Shown: positions 17,504 through 26,964, counted from the stretch's first letter. The stretch: DNA of 64,000 bases from an uncultured Sphingomonadales bacterium (GCA_903832325.1 CAILBC010000045.1:1-64000); one strand, 5' to 3'. Notes: a model not told the origin generated them from the letters alone. Numbers and translations: made by a program.

Positions 17504-18854
17504 TGATCACGGCATGCGCGGCCAGGGCTCGGGCGCGTGCTTCAACATGGCCGATGATCGGCGCCGGATAGGCGCGCGGGCGCAGCGCGGGATCATGAAT
17601 ATCGGCATCGGACAGCTGCGCCAGTTCAGGCACCCAGCGGCGGATATAGCCCGCCGCATCGAATTTGGGCGATTGGGTCAGCGGCGCCATGATCCGCACA
17701 AACATGTTGGCATCCACCCCGCTGCCCGCGGTCCATTGCCAGTTCACCGCGTTGGCCGCGTGATCGGCATCGACCAGCGTATCCCAGAACCAGCGTTCGC
17801 CTTCGCGCCAGTCGATCAGCAGGTGTTTGACCAGAAAGCTCGCGGCGATCATCCGCACGCGGTTGTGCATCCACCCGGTGGCCCACAATTCGCGCATGCC
17901 GGCATCGACAATTGGATAGCCGGTGCGCCCGCGCTGCCACGCGCGCAGATCGGCCGGCGCCTCGCGCCATGGCAGGTGATCAAACGCCGCACGGCCATTC
18001 GCCGTGGCATAATCGGGAAATTGCCACAACACATTGGCGGCATAATCGCGCCAGCCCAGCTCGCCCAGAAACGTATCCACCGATCCGCCGGAACCGGCCG
18101 TGGCGTGCCACACCGCAGCCACCGAAATCTCGCCGAAATGCAGGTGCGGTGACAGGCGCGAGGTGCCCTCGACCGATGGCAGATTGCGCCGCTCGCCATA
18201 GCGCGCAGCCTTGCCCGTGAACCGGGCCAGCCGGTCGTGCGCGCCGTCTTCACCCGGCGTCCAGGTTGTCCGAAACCCGCCCGCCCAGTCTGGCGCGTGC
18301 GGCAGCAGCCCCAGATCGTCAAGACTGTCGCTGGCCGGCCATGCTGCCGGAGAATCAAGCCGCGATGGCGCAGCGATCGGCGGCGCGGGGGGCAACTGCT
18401 GCAGTGCGGCGCGCCAGAACGGGGTGTAAATGCGATAGGGCTGCCCCGCCCCGGTGCGCAACGTGCCCGGCGGGATCAGGTATTGCCCGGCATGGAGCAC
18501 CAGTTCGGCCGCTTTGGCCACGGCGCGTTCGGCATTGCGCCACCACGGCTCGGCATGGGCCAGCGCATGGATGCGCCGCGCCCCGGTTTCGCGGCACAGC
18601 GCCGCCAGTTGCTCGTGCGCCGGCCCGCGCCGCAGCACCAGCCGCGACCCCCGATCGCGCAAGGCCTTGTCCAGGCTTGCAAGGCTGTGATGCAGCCACC
18701 ACCGCGCCGCACCGCCCATGCGGCGATGGCGCGGGGTATCATCATCCAGCACATAGACCGGGATCACCGGCCCCTGTGCCATTGCGGCGACAAAGGCCGC
18801 CTGATCGGCCAGGCGCAGATCCTGGCGCAGCCAGACAAGGACGGGTTCGGTCAT
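17496..18854 (-). CDS. phrB: Deoxyribodipyrimidine photolyase
   Basis: A light-driven repair enzyme for cyclobutane pyrimidine dimers. It is 452 aa from the ATG at 18854 (MTEPVLVWLRQDLRL); the longer frame is not supported. An N-terminal antenna-binding Rossmann domain is followed by a C-terminal FAD domain with EGTSRLSPHLHFGEIS, ELGWRDYAANVLWQFP, GRTGYPIVDAGMRELWATGWMHNRVRM and DADHAANAVNWQW, all hallmarks of class I CPD photolyases. It lies 64 bp downstream of korB on the same strand, so read-through from the kor operon is possible. Confidence 0.95.
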   Translation of the reverse strand: MTEPVLVWLRQDLRLADQAAFVAAMAQGPVIPVYVLDDDTPRHRRMGGAARWWLHHSLASLDKALRDRGSRLVLRRGPAHEQLAALCRETGARRIHALAHAEPWWRNAERAVAKAAELVLHAGQYLIPPGTLRTGAGQPYRIYTPFWRAALQQLPPAPPIAAPSRLDSPAAWPASDSLDDLGLLPHAPDWAGGFRTTWTPGEDGAHDRLARFTGKAARYGERRNLPSVEGTSRLSPHLHFGEISVAAVWHATAGSGGSVDTFLGELGWRDYAANVLWQFPDYATANGRAAFDHLPWREAPADLRAWQRGRTGYPIVDAGMRELWATGWMHNRVRMIAASFLVKHLLIDWREGERWFWDTLVDADHAANAVNWQWTAGSGVDANMFVRIMAPLTQSPKFDAAGYIRRWVPELAQLSDADIHDPALRPRAYPAPIIGHVEARARALAAHAVIKA

Positions 18855-18918
18855 CGCGCCCTTGTGCCCGGCAGGGCCCGTGCGGCGACCTGCCTTTTGG
18901 GGCAGGCCATGATCCTGT

Positions 18919-19935
18919 TCAGCCGGCGACTGTCCACGTTTGCCCTTTGGCAAGCAGCTTGCCCAGATCGGCACTGCGGCCCGCGCGGGCGCGGCTATCC
19001 TGATCGAGCAGTGCGCTTTCGTACGTCGGGCGCGGATCGTCATAGATCACGCCCAGCGCCATCGGAAAGGCCCCGAACGGCATTTCGACCAGCAGATGCG
19101 CAAGCCCGCGGTTGGTCTGATCGTGCACCAGCACGCCCGCCGCCTGCCAATCGCCATCGACCACATCGACCACTTTCAGCTTCAGCGCGGCGGCATCGAA
19201 CGCGATGCCTTTGCTGCCTTTGGCAAACAGCAGCGGCTCACCATGGCGAGTCCAGAGCTGCGTGGCGTCAACCACCGGCTTGGCGGTGAAATCGTCGAAC
19301 CGGTCCTTGTTGTAGACGATGCAGTTCTGGAAAATCTCGACAAACGCCGCGCCCTGGTGCGCGTGCGCCGCCTTCAGCACCACCGGCAGATCCTTCGACA
19401 CGTCATAGCTGCGCGCGATGAACCGGCCACCGGCACCCAGCGCAAAGGCACAAGGGCTGGCAGGGTGATCGACCGAACCCAGCGGAGTGGTCGGCGAATG
19501 CGTGCCTTCGCGGCTGGTGGGCGAATATTGCCCTTTGGTCAGGCCATAGATTTCGTTGTTGAACAGCAGGATCTGCGTGTTCACGTTGCGCCGGATCACG
19601 TGCATCGTGTGGTTCCCGCCGATCGACATGCCATCGCCATCGCCGGTGATCAGCCAGACATCGAGTTCCGGATTGGCCAGCTTGATGCCCGTGGCAAAGG
19701 CGGGCGCGCGGCCGTGGATCGTGTGAAAGCCATAGGATTCGATGTAATAGGGAAACCGGCTGGAGCAGCCGATGCCCGAAACGAACACGGTTTTCGATGG
19801 ATCGGCGCCCAGTTCGGGCAATGTGCGCTGCACCGCCTTCAGAATGGCATAGTCGCCGCAACCGGGGCACCAGCGCACTTCCTGGTCGGTTTCCCAGTCC
19901 TTGATGGTGGTCTTGATCGGGGTCAGGTCGTTCAT
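18919..19935 (-). CDS. korB: 2-oxoacid:ferredoxin oxidoreductase, beta subunit
   Basis: The thiamine-pyrophosphate subunit of a 2-oxoglutarate (or related 2-oxoacid) ferredoxin oxidoreductase. It is 338 aa with WCPGCGDYAILKA (first cluster cysteines), SGIGCSSRFPYY, HGRAPAFATG, and the TPP motif GDGDGMSIGGNH followed by NNEIYGLTKGQYSPTS. These match KorB of the two-subunit group. It pairs with the fused gamma-alpha subunit 11 bp upstream. The reaction links oxidative decarboxylation to reduced ferredoxin. Which 2-oxoacid is used cannot be settled from sequence alone. Confidence 0.93.
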   Translation of the reverse strand: MNDLTPIKTTIKDWETDQEVRWCPGCGDYAILKAVQRTLPELGADPSKTVFVSGIGCSSRFPYYIESYGFHTIHGRAPAFATGIKLANPELDVWLITGDGDGMSIGGNHTMHVIRRNVNTQILLFNNEIYGLTKGQYSPTSREGTHSPTTPLGSVDHPASPCAFALGAGGRFIARSYDVSKDLPVVLKAAHAHQGAAFVEIFQNCIVYNKDRFDDFTAKPVVDATQLWTRHGEPLLFAKGSKGIAFDAAALKLKVVDVVDGDWQAAGVLVHDQTNRGLAHLLVEMPFGAFPMALGVIYDDPRPTYESALLDQDSRARAGRSADLGKLLAKGQTWTVAG

Positions 19936-19946
19936 TGTATGATCCC

Positions 19947-21839
19947 TCAGGCCAGCGCGGCTTCGATGGCGGCTTCGATTTCCGCGATCGTGAAAGGCTG
20001 GCCGCTGGTCTTGTTGAGCGGTTTGGCATCGACCAGGAACTGGTCGCGCAGCACGGTCTTGAACTGGCCGGTGTTCATTTCGGGCACCAGCACTTTGTCG
20101 TAACCCTTTAGCAGATCACCCAGATTTTCCGGCATTGGCCAGATGTGGCGCACGTGCACGTGGCTGACATCCAGCCCGCGCCGCCGCGCCCGGCGCACCG
20201 CCTGGTGGATCGCGCCAAACGTGCTGCCCCAGCCGACCAGCACCAGCTTGCCCCCGGCCTCGCCCAAAGTGACCTCTTGCGGCGGGATGGATTTGGCAAT
20301 CCCGTCGATCTTGGCCTTGCGCGCATCGGTCATCGTCTGGTGGCTGGCAGGCGAATAGTCGATATTGCCGGTCAGCGGGTTTTTCTCGATCCCGCCGATG
20401 CGGTGCATCAGGCCGGGGGTGCCCGCCTTGATCCATGGCCGCGCCCCCCTGGCGTCACGCGCATAAGGCAGGACGGTGCCATCGGGCCCGTTGGGTTCTT
20501 CAAGGAATGTCACCGGAAACGGCGTGTAGGTGCTGGGATCGGGCACTTTCCACGGTTCTGCCGCATTGGCGATATAGCCATCGGTCAGCAGGATCACCGG
20601 GGTCATGTACTGCACCGCGATCCGCACCGCCTCGATCGCGCAATCAAACGCATCGCCGGGGCTGCGCGCGGCAATCACCGGAATCGGCGCATCGCCATTG
20701 CGGCCATAGACCGCCTGATACAGATCCGATTGTTCGGTCTTGGTCGGAAGGCCGGTCGAAGGCCCGCCGCGCTGCGAATTGACGATCACCAGCGGCAGCT
20801 CGGTCATCACCGCCAGCCCCATCGCCTCACCCTTCAGCGCGATCCCCGGGCCCGACGATGATGTCACGCCCAACGATCCGGCATAGGAGGCGCCGATCGC
20901 CGAAGCGATTGCGGCGATTTCGTCTTCGGCCTGGAACGTGGTCACGCCGAATTCCTTCAGCTTTACCAGATTGTGCAGGATCGATGAGGCCGGCGTGATC
21001 GGATAGCCGCCAAAAAACATCGGCAACCCGGCCAGTTGCGCCCCGGCGACAAGGCCATAACTGATCGATTCGGCGCCGGTCACCGTGCGGTACAGCCCCG
21101 GTTCGCTGGCCACGGCGGGAATGTGCACCTGGCGCAGCGGGCCCGACAGTTCCGCAGTTTCGCCAAAGGCGTGCCCGGCATTGAGCGCGGCAATATTGGC
21201 CTCTGCCAGCAGCGGGCTTTTGGCGAATTTGCCGTTCAGCCAGTCGATCAGCGGCTGCCGGTCGCGGTCGAACATCCACAGCGCCAGGCCCAGCGTCCAC
21301 ATGTTCTTGCAGCGCAGCGCTTCCTTGTTGCCAAGGCCAAAGGGCTTCACCGCCTGCAGCGTCAGCGCGGAAATGTCGAACGACAGCAATTGCCATTTGT
21401 CGAGGCTGCCATCGTCAAGCGGGCTGACCTCGTATTTGGCCTTTTCCAGGTTGCGCCTGGTGAATTCGCCGCTGTCGGCAATGATCAGCCCGCCGGCCTT
21501 CAGCGACGCCAGGTTCACTTTCAGCGCGGCCGGGTTCATCGCGATCAGCACATCGGGTTGATCGCCGGCGGTATCGATGTCGGTCGATCCGAAATTGATC
21601 TGAAACGCCGAAACGCCAAACAGCGTGCCCTGCGGCGCGCGGATTTCGGCCGGAAAATCGGGAAAAGTCGCCAGATCGTTGCCGGCCAGCGCGGTCGACA
21701 GCGTAAATTGCCCGCCGGTCAATTGCATCCCGTCACCGGAATCGCCTGCAAAACGGACCACAACCGCTTCGGGCGCAGCGGGAGAAGCCTTGCCCCCGGT
21801 CAATCCTTCGGGTCCGTCGATTGTCGCTGTAACCATCAT
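19947..21839 (-). CDS. korA: 2-oxoacid:ferredoxin oxidoreductase, fused gamma-alpha subunit
   Basis: The 630-residue partner of KorB. The N-terminal gamma domain has RFAGDSGDGMQLTGG at about residues 29-43. The alpha domain has GYPITPASSILH, FQAEDEIAAIASAIGASYAG, SSSGPGIALKGEA and VNSQRGGPSTGLPTKTEQSD, followed by the C-terminal VLVPEMNTGQF domain. The fused arrangement is the usual one in proteobacterial KorAB. Two ATGs in tandem are possible starts. The promoter region holds an 18-bp tandem duplication and an FNR-like dyad. Confidence 0.94.
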   Translation of the reverse strand: MMVTATIDGPEGLTGGKASPAAPEAVVVRFAGDSGDGMQLTGGQFTLSTALAGNDLATFPDFPAEIRAPQGTLFGVSAFQINFGSTDIDTAGDQPDVLIAMNPAALKVNLASLKAGGLIIADSGEFTRRNLEKAKYEVSPLDDGSLDKWQLLSFDISALTLQAVKPFGLGNKEALRCKNMWTLGLALWMFDRDRQPLIDWLNGKFAKSPLLAEANIAALNAGHAFGETAELSGPLRQVHIPAVASEPGLYRTVTGAESISYGLVAGAQLAGLPMFFGGYPITPASSILHNLVKLKEFGVTTFQAEDEIAAIASAIGASYAGSLGVTSSSGPGIALKGEAMGLAVMTELPLVIVNSQRGGPSTGLPTKTEQSDLYQAVYGRNGDAPIPVIAARSPGDAFDCAIEAVRIAVQYMTPVILLTDGYIANAAEPWKVPDPSTYTPFPVTFLEEPNGPDGTVLPYARDARGARPWIKAGTPGLMHRIGGIEKNPLTGNIDYSPASHQTMTDARKAKIDGIAKSIPPQEVTLGEAGGKLVLVGWGSTFGAIHQAVRRARRRGLDVSHVHVRHIWPMPENLGDLLKGYDKVLVPEMNTGQFKTVLRDQFLVDAKPLNKTSGQPFTIAEIEAAIEAALA

Positions 21840-21972
21840 GTTCCTCGCAACGCGCGCCAGGCCGGGCCTGCTGCGCCATGTCCTTACTTTCCGGCCCCTG
21901 ATGCCTGACCAAGTGCCTGACCGGGCGCCTAACCTTGCCAGGGTCCCGGCGCAAAAAAGAAAATCTCAGCCA

Positions 21973-22008
21973 GTCGATACCCCGTTCGACGTCGATACCC
22001 CGTTCGAC
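21973..22008 (+). repeat. Perfect 18-bp tandem duplication
   Basis: GTCGATACCCCGTTCGAC occurs twice head to tail without a gap, upstream of korA. Each unit begins GTCGA and ends TTCGAC, so each is itself a weak dyad. Confidence 0.9.
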
Positions 22009-22042
22009 AGGGCACTTGCACCAAATCACCGCTGTGTCCGCC

Positions 22043-22056
22043 TTGATCGCCGTCAA
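22043..22056. promoter_or_regulatory. Candidate FNR/FixK-type box
   Basis: TTGATCGCCGTCAA is a TTGAT-N4-GTCAA dyad, one base off the FNR/FixK consensus TTGAT-N4-ATCAA. It lies about 200 bp upstream of korA and 125 bp upstream of the esterase start. Control of an oxygen-sensitive KorAB enzyme by such a regulator would make sense, but this is inference. Confidence 0.3.
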
Positions 22057-22180
22057 GCCACCTAGTCAAGTTGCAAAACCGCACCTACCATTGGGGCAAG
22101 GCCGATAACGGCCGGTGCTGTGGGGGCACGTCCGCCACGGCGCCAAAGCGGAACGCGCAGAAAAGAGGACCTGAATCACC

Positions 22181-23161
22181 ATGCCACAGGATGCAACCCC
22201 GTTTGTTCGCCCCGATGTGCGCGCGTTTCTCAATTTCCTGAACAGCGCAGGCGGCCCGCCGATGAGCGCGCTGACCCCGGAACTGGCGCGCCAGACTTAC
22301 CTTGCGATGGGCAGCGTGGGCGAACGGGAACCGCTGCCGCTGGCGGTAATCCGCGATCTGGCGGCGCCTGGCGCGGCCGGGCCAATTCCGCTGCGGCTGT
22401 ATGATCCGCGCGAAACCCGCGATGCCGGGCCGGTGGTGGTGTTCTTTCACGGTGGCGGCTTCGTGATCGGCGATCTCGACACGCATCATGCGATCTGCAC
22501 CGAAATTGCCGCGGCGCTCGATCTGCCGGTGATTGCGGTTGATTACCGGCTCGCGCCCGAACACCCCTTCCCTGCGGCCCCCGATGATTGCGAAGCGGCC
22601 ACGCGCTGGATCGCGACCGGCCCGGCAGAACTGGGCCGCACGGTGACCGGGCTGATCCTGACCGGTGATTCGGCGGGCGGAAACCTGGCCATCGTGACCA
22701 CGCAGGCGCTGATGGCCAAACCTGCGGCGGCGCCCGTGATCCTGCAGGCGCCGATCTATCCGTTGAGCGATGACAAGCCGGACCATGCCTCGTTTCAGCA
22801 ATTCGCCGATGGCTATCTGCTGACCGCCGATACCATGACGTGGTTTGCCGATGCCTATGCCGCGGTACCGGGTGATGTTCGCGCCTATCCGATCTATAAC
22901 GACCATGCCCATACGCCGCCCACCGTGCTAGTGACGGCGGGACTCGATCCGATCCGTGACAGCGGGCGGGTCTATGGGGCGGAACTGATCAAGGCCGGGG
23001 TTCCGGTCACGTTCATCGAAGTGCCGGGGATCATCCATGGCTTCATCCAGTTGCGCAAGGCGATGCCGAGCGCGCAGGATGCCTGTTCGACCGTGTTCGC
23101 GGCGATCCGGCACGCCCTGAGCGCGATCGATGCCGGCGCCAACACGCAGAAAGACAGATAA
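22181..23161 (+). CDS. Alpha/beta hydrolase, hormone-sensitive-lipase-like esterase
   Basis: A 326-residue serine hydrolase of the HSL (family IV) type. The oxyanion-hole motif HGGGF appears near residue 90, the nucleophile is in TGDSAGGNL near residue 165, the aspartate in GLDPIRD, and the histidine in PGIIHGFIQ near the C terminus. The substrate is probably a short-chain acyl ester; natural substrates of this family are seldom known. The start has AGAGGA. It precedes rppH by 3 bp, so the two probably share a transcript. Confidence 0.92.
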   Translation: MPQDATPFVRPDVRAFLNFLNSAGGPPMSALTPELARQTYLAMGSVGEREPLPLAVIRDLAAPGAAGPIPLRLYDPRETRDAGPVVVFFHGGGFVIGDLDTHHAICTEIAAALDLPVIAVDYRLAPEHPFPAAPDDCEAATRWIATGPAELGRTVTGLILTGDSAGGNLAIVTTQALMAKPAAAPVILQAPIYPLSDDKPDHASFQQFADGYLLTADTMTWFADAYAAVPGDVRAYPIYNDHAHTPPTVLVTAGLDPIRDSGRVYGAELIKAGVPVTFIEVPGIIHGFIQLRKAMPSAQDACSTVFAAIRHALSAIDAGANTQKDR

Positions 23162-23164
23162 CGC

Positions 23165-23683
23165 ATGACAGAAGACTTTGCCGGGCTGCCCTATCGCCCC
23201 TGCGTGGGCGTGATGCTGGTCAACGCCGATGGCCGCGTGTTTGTCGGCCAGCGGATCGATACCCGCGAACGCGCCGCGCGCGGAGAAAGCGTGGCGGGTG
23301 AAGGGGACGCCTGGCAAATGCCGCAGGGCGGCATCGATGATGGAGAAGACTTGCGCACGGCGGCCTTGCGCGAATTGTACGAAGAAACCGGCGTGACCGC
23401 CGACCTCGTGCAGATTCTGGCCGAAACCGCCGAGGAACACTTTTATGATCTGCCGCCCGAATTGCTCGGCCGGCTGTGGAAAGGGCGCTATCGCGGGCAG
23501 CGGCAGAAATGGCTGCTGATGCGCTTTACCGGCGATGACAGCCAGGTTGACCTGAACGCGCATGATCCGGCCGAATTTGCCGACTGGAAATGGGCCGAGC
23601 CGGAAACGCTGCCCGATCTGATCGTGCCGTTCAAAAAACGGGTCTATCGCCAGGTACTGGACGAATTCCGCCCCCTGATTTGA
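23165..23683 (+). CDS. rppH: RNA pyrophosphohydrolase (Nudix)
   Basis: This enzyme converts 5'-triphosphate mRNA ends to monophosphate and so starts mRNA decay. It is 172 aa with YRPCVGVMLVN at the N terminus and a full Nudix box from GGIDDGED to REL-YEETGV (GX5EX7REUXEEXGU). DAWQMPQGGI before the box and the QKWLL motif after it are typical of RppH. It lies 3 bp after the esterase gene. Its stop codon is the first base triplet of a threefold 15-bp repeat. Confidence 0.94.
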   Translation: MTEDFAGLPYRPCVGVMLVNADGRVFVGQRIDTRERAARGESVAGEGDAWQMPQGGIDDGEDLRTAALRELYEETGVTADLVQILAETAEEHFYDLPPELLGRLWKGRYRGQRQKWLLMRFTGDDSQVDLNAHDPAEFADWKWAEPETLPDLIVPFKKRVYRQVLDEFRPLI

Positions 23684-23721
23684 TCGGGCCCCATCTGATC
23701 GGGCCCAATCTGATCGGGTTC
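23681..23721 (+). repeat. 15-bp repeat, about 2.7 copies, at the rppH stop
   Basis: Units TGATCGGGCCCCATC, TGATCGGGCCCAATC and TGATCGGGTTC follow head to tail. The first TGA is the rppH stop, and the array runs into the stop of the convergent TPR gene at 23720. Confidence 0.88.
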
Positions 23722-24226
23722 AGTTCGTCTGCACTGCCGGTTGCGGTTTGACCGTTTCGGCGGCGACCACTTTGGGTGCGGGGCCCCGTGCAATGGCATC
23801 GGCCAGCGCACGGGTTTCGGGGCAGGCCTTGCCACACAGCCCTTCCAGCCGGGCAAGATTGGCGCGCGCCTTGTCGAGCGCGCCCTTTTCCGCCATCGCC
23901 CCGCCTTCGCCGCTCAGCGCGGAAAGGTCACCCGGATTGCGATCGAGCGCAACGCGGTAATAATGGATGGCCTTGCCCTGCAGCCCCGCCTTGCGCGCGG
24001 CATCACCCAGCGCGACCAGCGTGCCGGCATAGCCGGGTTCAACCACCAGCGCGGATTCAAAGGCATCGGTCGCGCTGTCGATATCGCCATGGCCCAGGGC
24101 GGCGCGGCCGCTGGCCAGCAGCACTTGCGCACGCGGATCGACCGGATCGGTACTGCGCGCCTGCCCCATGCTGCCGCTGACCGCGAGGACAAGGAAAAGC
24201 GCAAGGGCAACCGGGAAATAGCGCAT
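23720..24226 (-). CDS. Exported tetratricopeptide-repeat protein
   Basis: A small periplasmic protein of about 168 aa. The ATG at 24226 (MRYFPVAL) is preferred because GGAG lies six bases upstream; an ATG at 24238 is the alternative. A signal peptide with hydrophobic VALALFLVLAV is followed by TPR-like helices (AQVLLASGRAALGHGDIDSATDAFE, GTLVALGDAARKAG, AIHYYRVALDRNPGDL). Two cysteines in LCGKACPE may form a disulphide. TPR proteins mediate protein contacts; the partner is unknown. It is the last gene of the guaB-rsmB-TPR run. Confidence 0.78.
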   Translation of the reverse strand: MRYFPVALALFLVLAVSGSMGQARSTDPVDPRAQVLLASGRAALGHGDIDSATDAFESALVVEPGYAGTLVALGDAARKAGLQGKAIHYYRVALDRNPGDLSALSGEGGAMAEKGALDKARANLARLEGLCGKACPETRALADAIARGPAPKVVAAETVKPQPAVQTN

Positions 24227-24303
24227 CAGCAACTCCATGACCGGGGCATCCGCCAAAGACACCGTTTTTCTGGCGCGACCGATCTGCATGGCCGTGTCGA
24301 TTA

Positions 24304-25488
24304 TCATGCACGCGCCAGATTTGCGACGAAAAACCCGTCTGTGCCATCGTGCCCCGGGGTGAATCGCCAGCCCGATCCGCGCGCACGCCCCAGCGCGGCG
24401 TCCACCGGCACGGCGCGCCACCCGGGGTGCCCTGCCAGGAACCCGGCGATGGCATCGGCGCCTTCGGCATCGAGCAGCGAACAGGTGATGAACGTGATCC
24501 GCCCGCCCGGCCGCACCAGCCAGGCCGCCATGGCCAGCACGTGCGCCTGCGTCCGTGCAAAGCGCGCGATCGCCGCCGGGTCCAGCCGCCAGCGTGCCTC
24601 GGGATTGCGGCGCCAGGTGCCCGATCCGGAACAGGGCGCATCGACCAGCACCGCATCGACATGGCCCGCCAGATCAGCCAGGCCGGCGCGCTCGCGCCCG
24701 CCATCCATCAGCCGGCATTCCACATTTGCCCCGGCGCGCGCGGCACGTTCGGGCAGCCGCGCCAGCCGCGCGCGATCGATGTCGCAGGCCACCAGCCGGC
24801 CGTGATTGGCCATCATCGCGGCCAGCATCAGCGTCTTGCCGCCACCGCCCGCACACAGATCGACCACGGTTTCACCCGGTTGCGCCGCCATCGCCGCGCA
24901 GGCCATCTGGCTGCCCGCATCCTGGATTTCAAAGCACCCTTCGGCAAAGGCGGGCCAGCCCTCTGCCGCAGTGCCCGCCGGCAGGCGCAGCGCCTGGTCT
25001 GCGCCTGCCACCGGCTCGGCCGCGACCGGCAGCAGCGCGGCGCAGGCATCACGCGTGGTGCGCAACAGATTGACCCGGATGTCGAGCGGCGCGCGTGCCA
25101 GCAGGGCGCCCTGTTCGGCCGCATCGATGCCGCTGGCAGACAGCGCGGCGGCCAGCCAGGCCGGAGCGACCCCGCCCGGCGCCGGCCGGTCATCGGGCCC
25201 GATCGGCGCAGGGCCATAGCGCGATCCGTCAAACAGCGACGCCAATGCCGGATCATCGGCCGCCAGCCGCAACAGCGCGGCGCGGCCGGTGGCGGGAATG
25301 TCACCACAGGCGCGGATGGCGTCCCACGCCAGATCGCGGATCGCGCGCCGGTCCTTTGATCCGACATAGCGGCGCGCGCGAAACCAGTCGGCCGCAATGC
25401 GATCGGCCGGGGCGCCCTGCCCGCGCGCCACCACGATCACCGCATCGGTCAGATCGATCGCCGCCTGAACCCGCGCCGCGGGGGTCAT
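24304..25488 (-). CDS. rsmB: RsmB/NOP-family RNA m5C methyltransferase
   Basis: An SAM-dependent cytosine-5 RNA methyltransferase, probably acting on 16S rRNA. It is 394 aa with an N-terminal helical domain of about 140 aa. The Rossmann domain has SAM motif DLCAGGGGKT near residue 230, DAPCSGSGTWRRNPE near 290 (motif IV PC cysteine), and ITCSLLDAEGA near 340 (motif VI TC cysteine, the catalytic nucleophile). FFVANLARA closes the protein. It follows guaB after 6 bp. The exact target base is assigned only by family resemblance. Confidence 0.9.
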   Translation of the reverse strand: MTPAARVQAAIDLTDAVIVVARGQGAPADRIAADWFRARRYVGSKDRRAIRDLAWDAIRACGDIPATGRAALLRLAADDPALASLFDGSRYGPAPIGPDDRPAPGGVAPAWLAAALSASGIDAAEQGALLARAPLDIRVNLLRTTRDACAALLPVAAEPVAGADQALRLPAGTAAEGWPAFAEGCFEIQDAGSQMACAAMAAQPGETVVDLCAGGGGKTLMLAAMMANHGRLVACDIDRARLARLPERAARAGANVECRLMDGGRERAGLADLAGHVDAVLVDAPCSGSGTWRRNPEARWRLDPAAIARFARTQAHVLAMAAWLVRPGGRITFITCSLLDAEGADAIAGFLAGHPGWRAVPVDAALGRARGSGWRFTPGHDGTDGFFVANLARA

Positions 25489-25494
25489 GAACCT

Positions 25495-26964
25495 TTACCG
25501 CGTGGGATAATTGGGCGCTTCACGCGTGATCGACACGTCGTGGACATGGCTTTCCTGCAACCCGGCATTGGTGATCCGCACAAAGCGCGCGTTGGCTTTC
25601 AGATCGCCGATTGTCGCGCTGCCGGTATAGCCCATTGCCGCCTTGATCCCGCCGACCAGCTGGTGAATCACATCGCGCGCGGGGCCTTTGTAGGGCACCT
25701 GGCCTTCGATCCCTTCGGGCACCAGCTTCATCTGGTCCTTGATATCCTGCTGGAAATAGCGATCGGCCGATCCGCGCGCCATGGCCCCCACCGATCCCAT
25801 GCCGCGATAGGATTTATAGGCGCGCCCCTGATAGAGGAAAGTTTCGCCCGGCGCTTCTTCGGTTCCGGCCAGCAGCGATCCGATCATGATCGTGCTCGCC
25901 CCGGCGGCCAGCGCCTTGGCCGCATCGCCCGATGTGCGCAGCCCGCCATCGGCGATGACCGGCACGTTCGATTTGTCCGCCTCTTCGGCGCATTCCATCA
26001 CTGCGGTCAACTGGGGCACCCCCACGCCCGCAACGATGCGCGTGGTGCAGATCGAACCTGGCCCGATGCCCACTTTCACAGCATCGGCGCCCGCATCGAT
26101 CAGCGACCGCGTCGCCTCGGCCGTGGCGACATTGCCGGCGATGACCTGGACATTGTTCGACAGCGCCTTGGCCAGTTCGACCGCGCGCGCAACATCGGCA
26201 TTGTGGCCATGCGCAGTATCGATCACGATCACGTCGCATTCCGCATCGATCAGCGCGCGGGTGCGTTCCAGCCCCTTTTCACCCACCGTGGTTGCAGCCG
26301 CGACGCGCAGGCGCCCGGCTGCATCCTTGGTTGCGCTGGGATAGTTCACCGCCTTTTCGATATCCTTCACCGTGATCAGGCCGATGCAGTGATAGGCTTC
26401 ATCCACCACCAGCAGCTTTTCGATGCGGCGCTGGTGCAGCAGGCGGCGCGCTTCGTCGCCCGTGGTGCCCAGCCGCACGGTGGCCAGGTTTTCGTGCGTC
26501 ATCAATTCGCGCACCGGCTGCGCCGGGTTATCGGCAAAGCGCACGTCGCGGTTGGTCAGGATGCCCACCAGCCGGCCCGACGATTCGACCACCGGGATGC
26601 CGCTGATGCGGTGATGATGCATCAGCCGCTGCGCCTCGCCCAGCGTGGCCTCGGGCGCGATGGTGATCGGGTTGACCACCATGCCGCTTTCAAACCGTTT
26701 CACCGCGCGCACGGCGGCGCACTGTTCGGCGATATCCAGATTGCGGTGGAGCACGCCGATTCCGCCAAGCTGCGCCATGACAATCGCCATGTCGGCCTCG
26801 GTCACGGTGTCCATCGCGGACGACAGCACCGGGATGTTCAGCGGGATCATCCGCGTCAGGCGGGTGCGCGTATCGGCCTGGCTGGGCAGGAGATCGGACG
26901 GACCAGGGCGCAGCAGCACATCGTCATACGTCAGGCCAAGGGGGATCTCGATCACGGCTGCCAC
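25495..26964 (-). CDS. guaB: Inosine-5'-monophosphate dehydrogenase
   Basis: This enzyme oxidises IMP to XMP, the committed step to GMP. It is 489 aa with N-terminal LTYDDVLLRPGPSDLLPS and two CBS domains at about residues 95-210 (HRISGIPVVESSGRLVGILTNRD). The catalytic loop is GIGPGSICTTRIVAGVGVPQ with the active cysteine near residue 305. IADGGLRTSGD, MIGSLLAGTEEAPGE and the flap sequence around YRGMGS follow. It is a standard GuaB and heads the guaB-rsmB-TPR operon. Confidence 0.97.
   Translation of the reverse strand: MAAVIEIPLGLTYDDVLLRPGPSDLLPSQADTRTRLTRMIPLNIPVLSSAMDTVTEADMAIVMAQLGGIGVLHRNLDIAEQCAAVRAVKRFESGMVVNPITIAPEATLGEAQRLMHHHRISGIPVVESSGRLVGILTNRDVRFADNPAQPVRELMTHENLATVRLGTTGDEARRLLHQRRIEKLLVVDEAYHCIGLITVKDIEKAVNYPSATKDAAGRLRVAAATTVGEKGLERTRALIDAECDVIVIDTAHGHNADVARAVELAKALSNNVQVIAGNVATAEATRSLIDAGADAVKVGIGPGSICTTRIVAGVGVPQLTAVMECAEEADKSNVPVIADGGLRTSGDAAKALAAGASTIMIGSLLAGTEEAPGETFLYQGRAYKSYRGMGSVGAMARGSADRYFQQDIKDQMKLVPEGIEGQVPYKGPARDVIHQLVGGIKAAMGYTGSATIGDLKANARFVRITNAGLQESHVHDVSITREAPNYPTR

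Larger units (their letters stand above)
21840..22180. other. Divergent intergenic region between korA and esterase
   Basis: This 341-bp non-coding stretch should hold both promoters. It contains an 18-bp tandem duplication (21973-22008) and the dyad TTGAT-N4-GTCAA (22043-22056). AGAGGA serves as ribosome binding site for the esterase. No credible small gene is visible. Confidence 0.7.
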
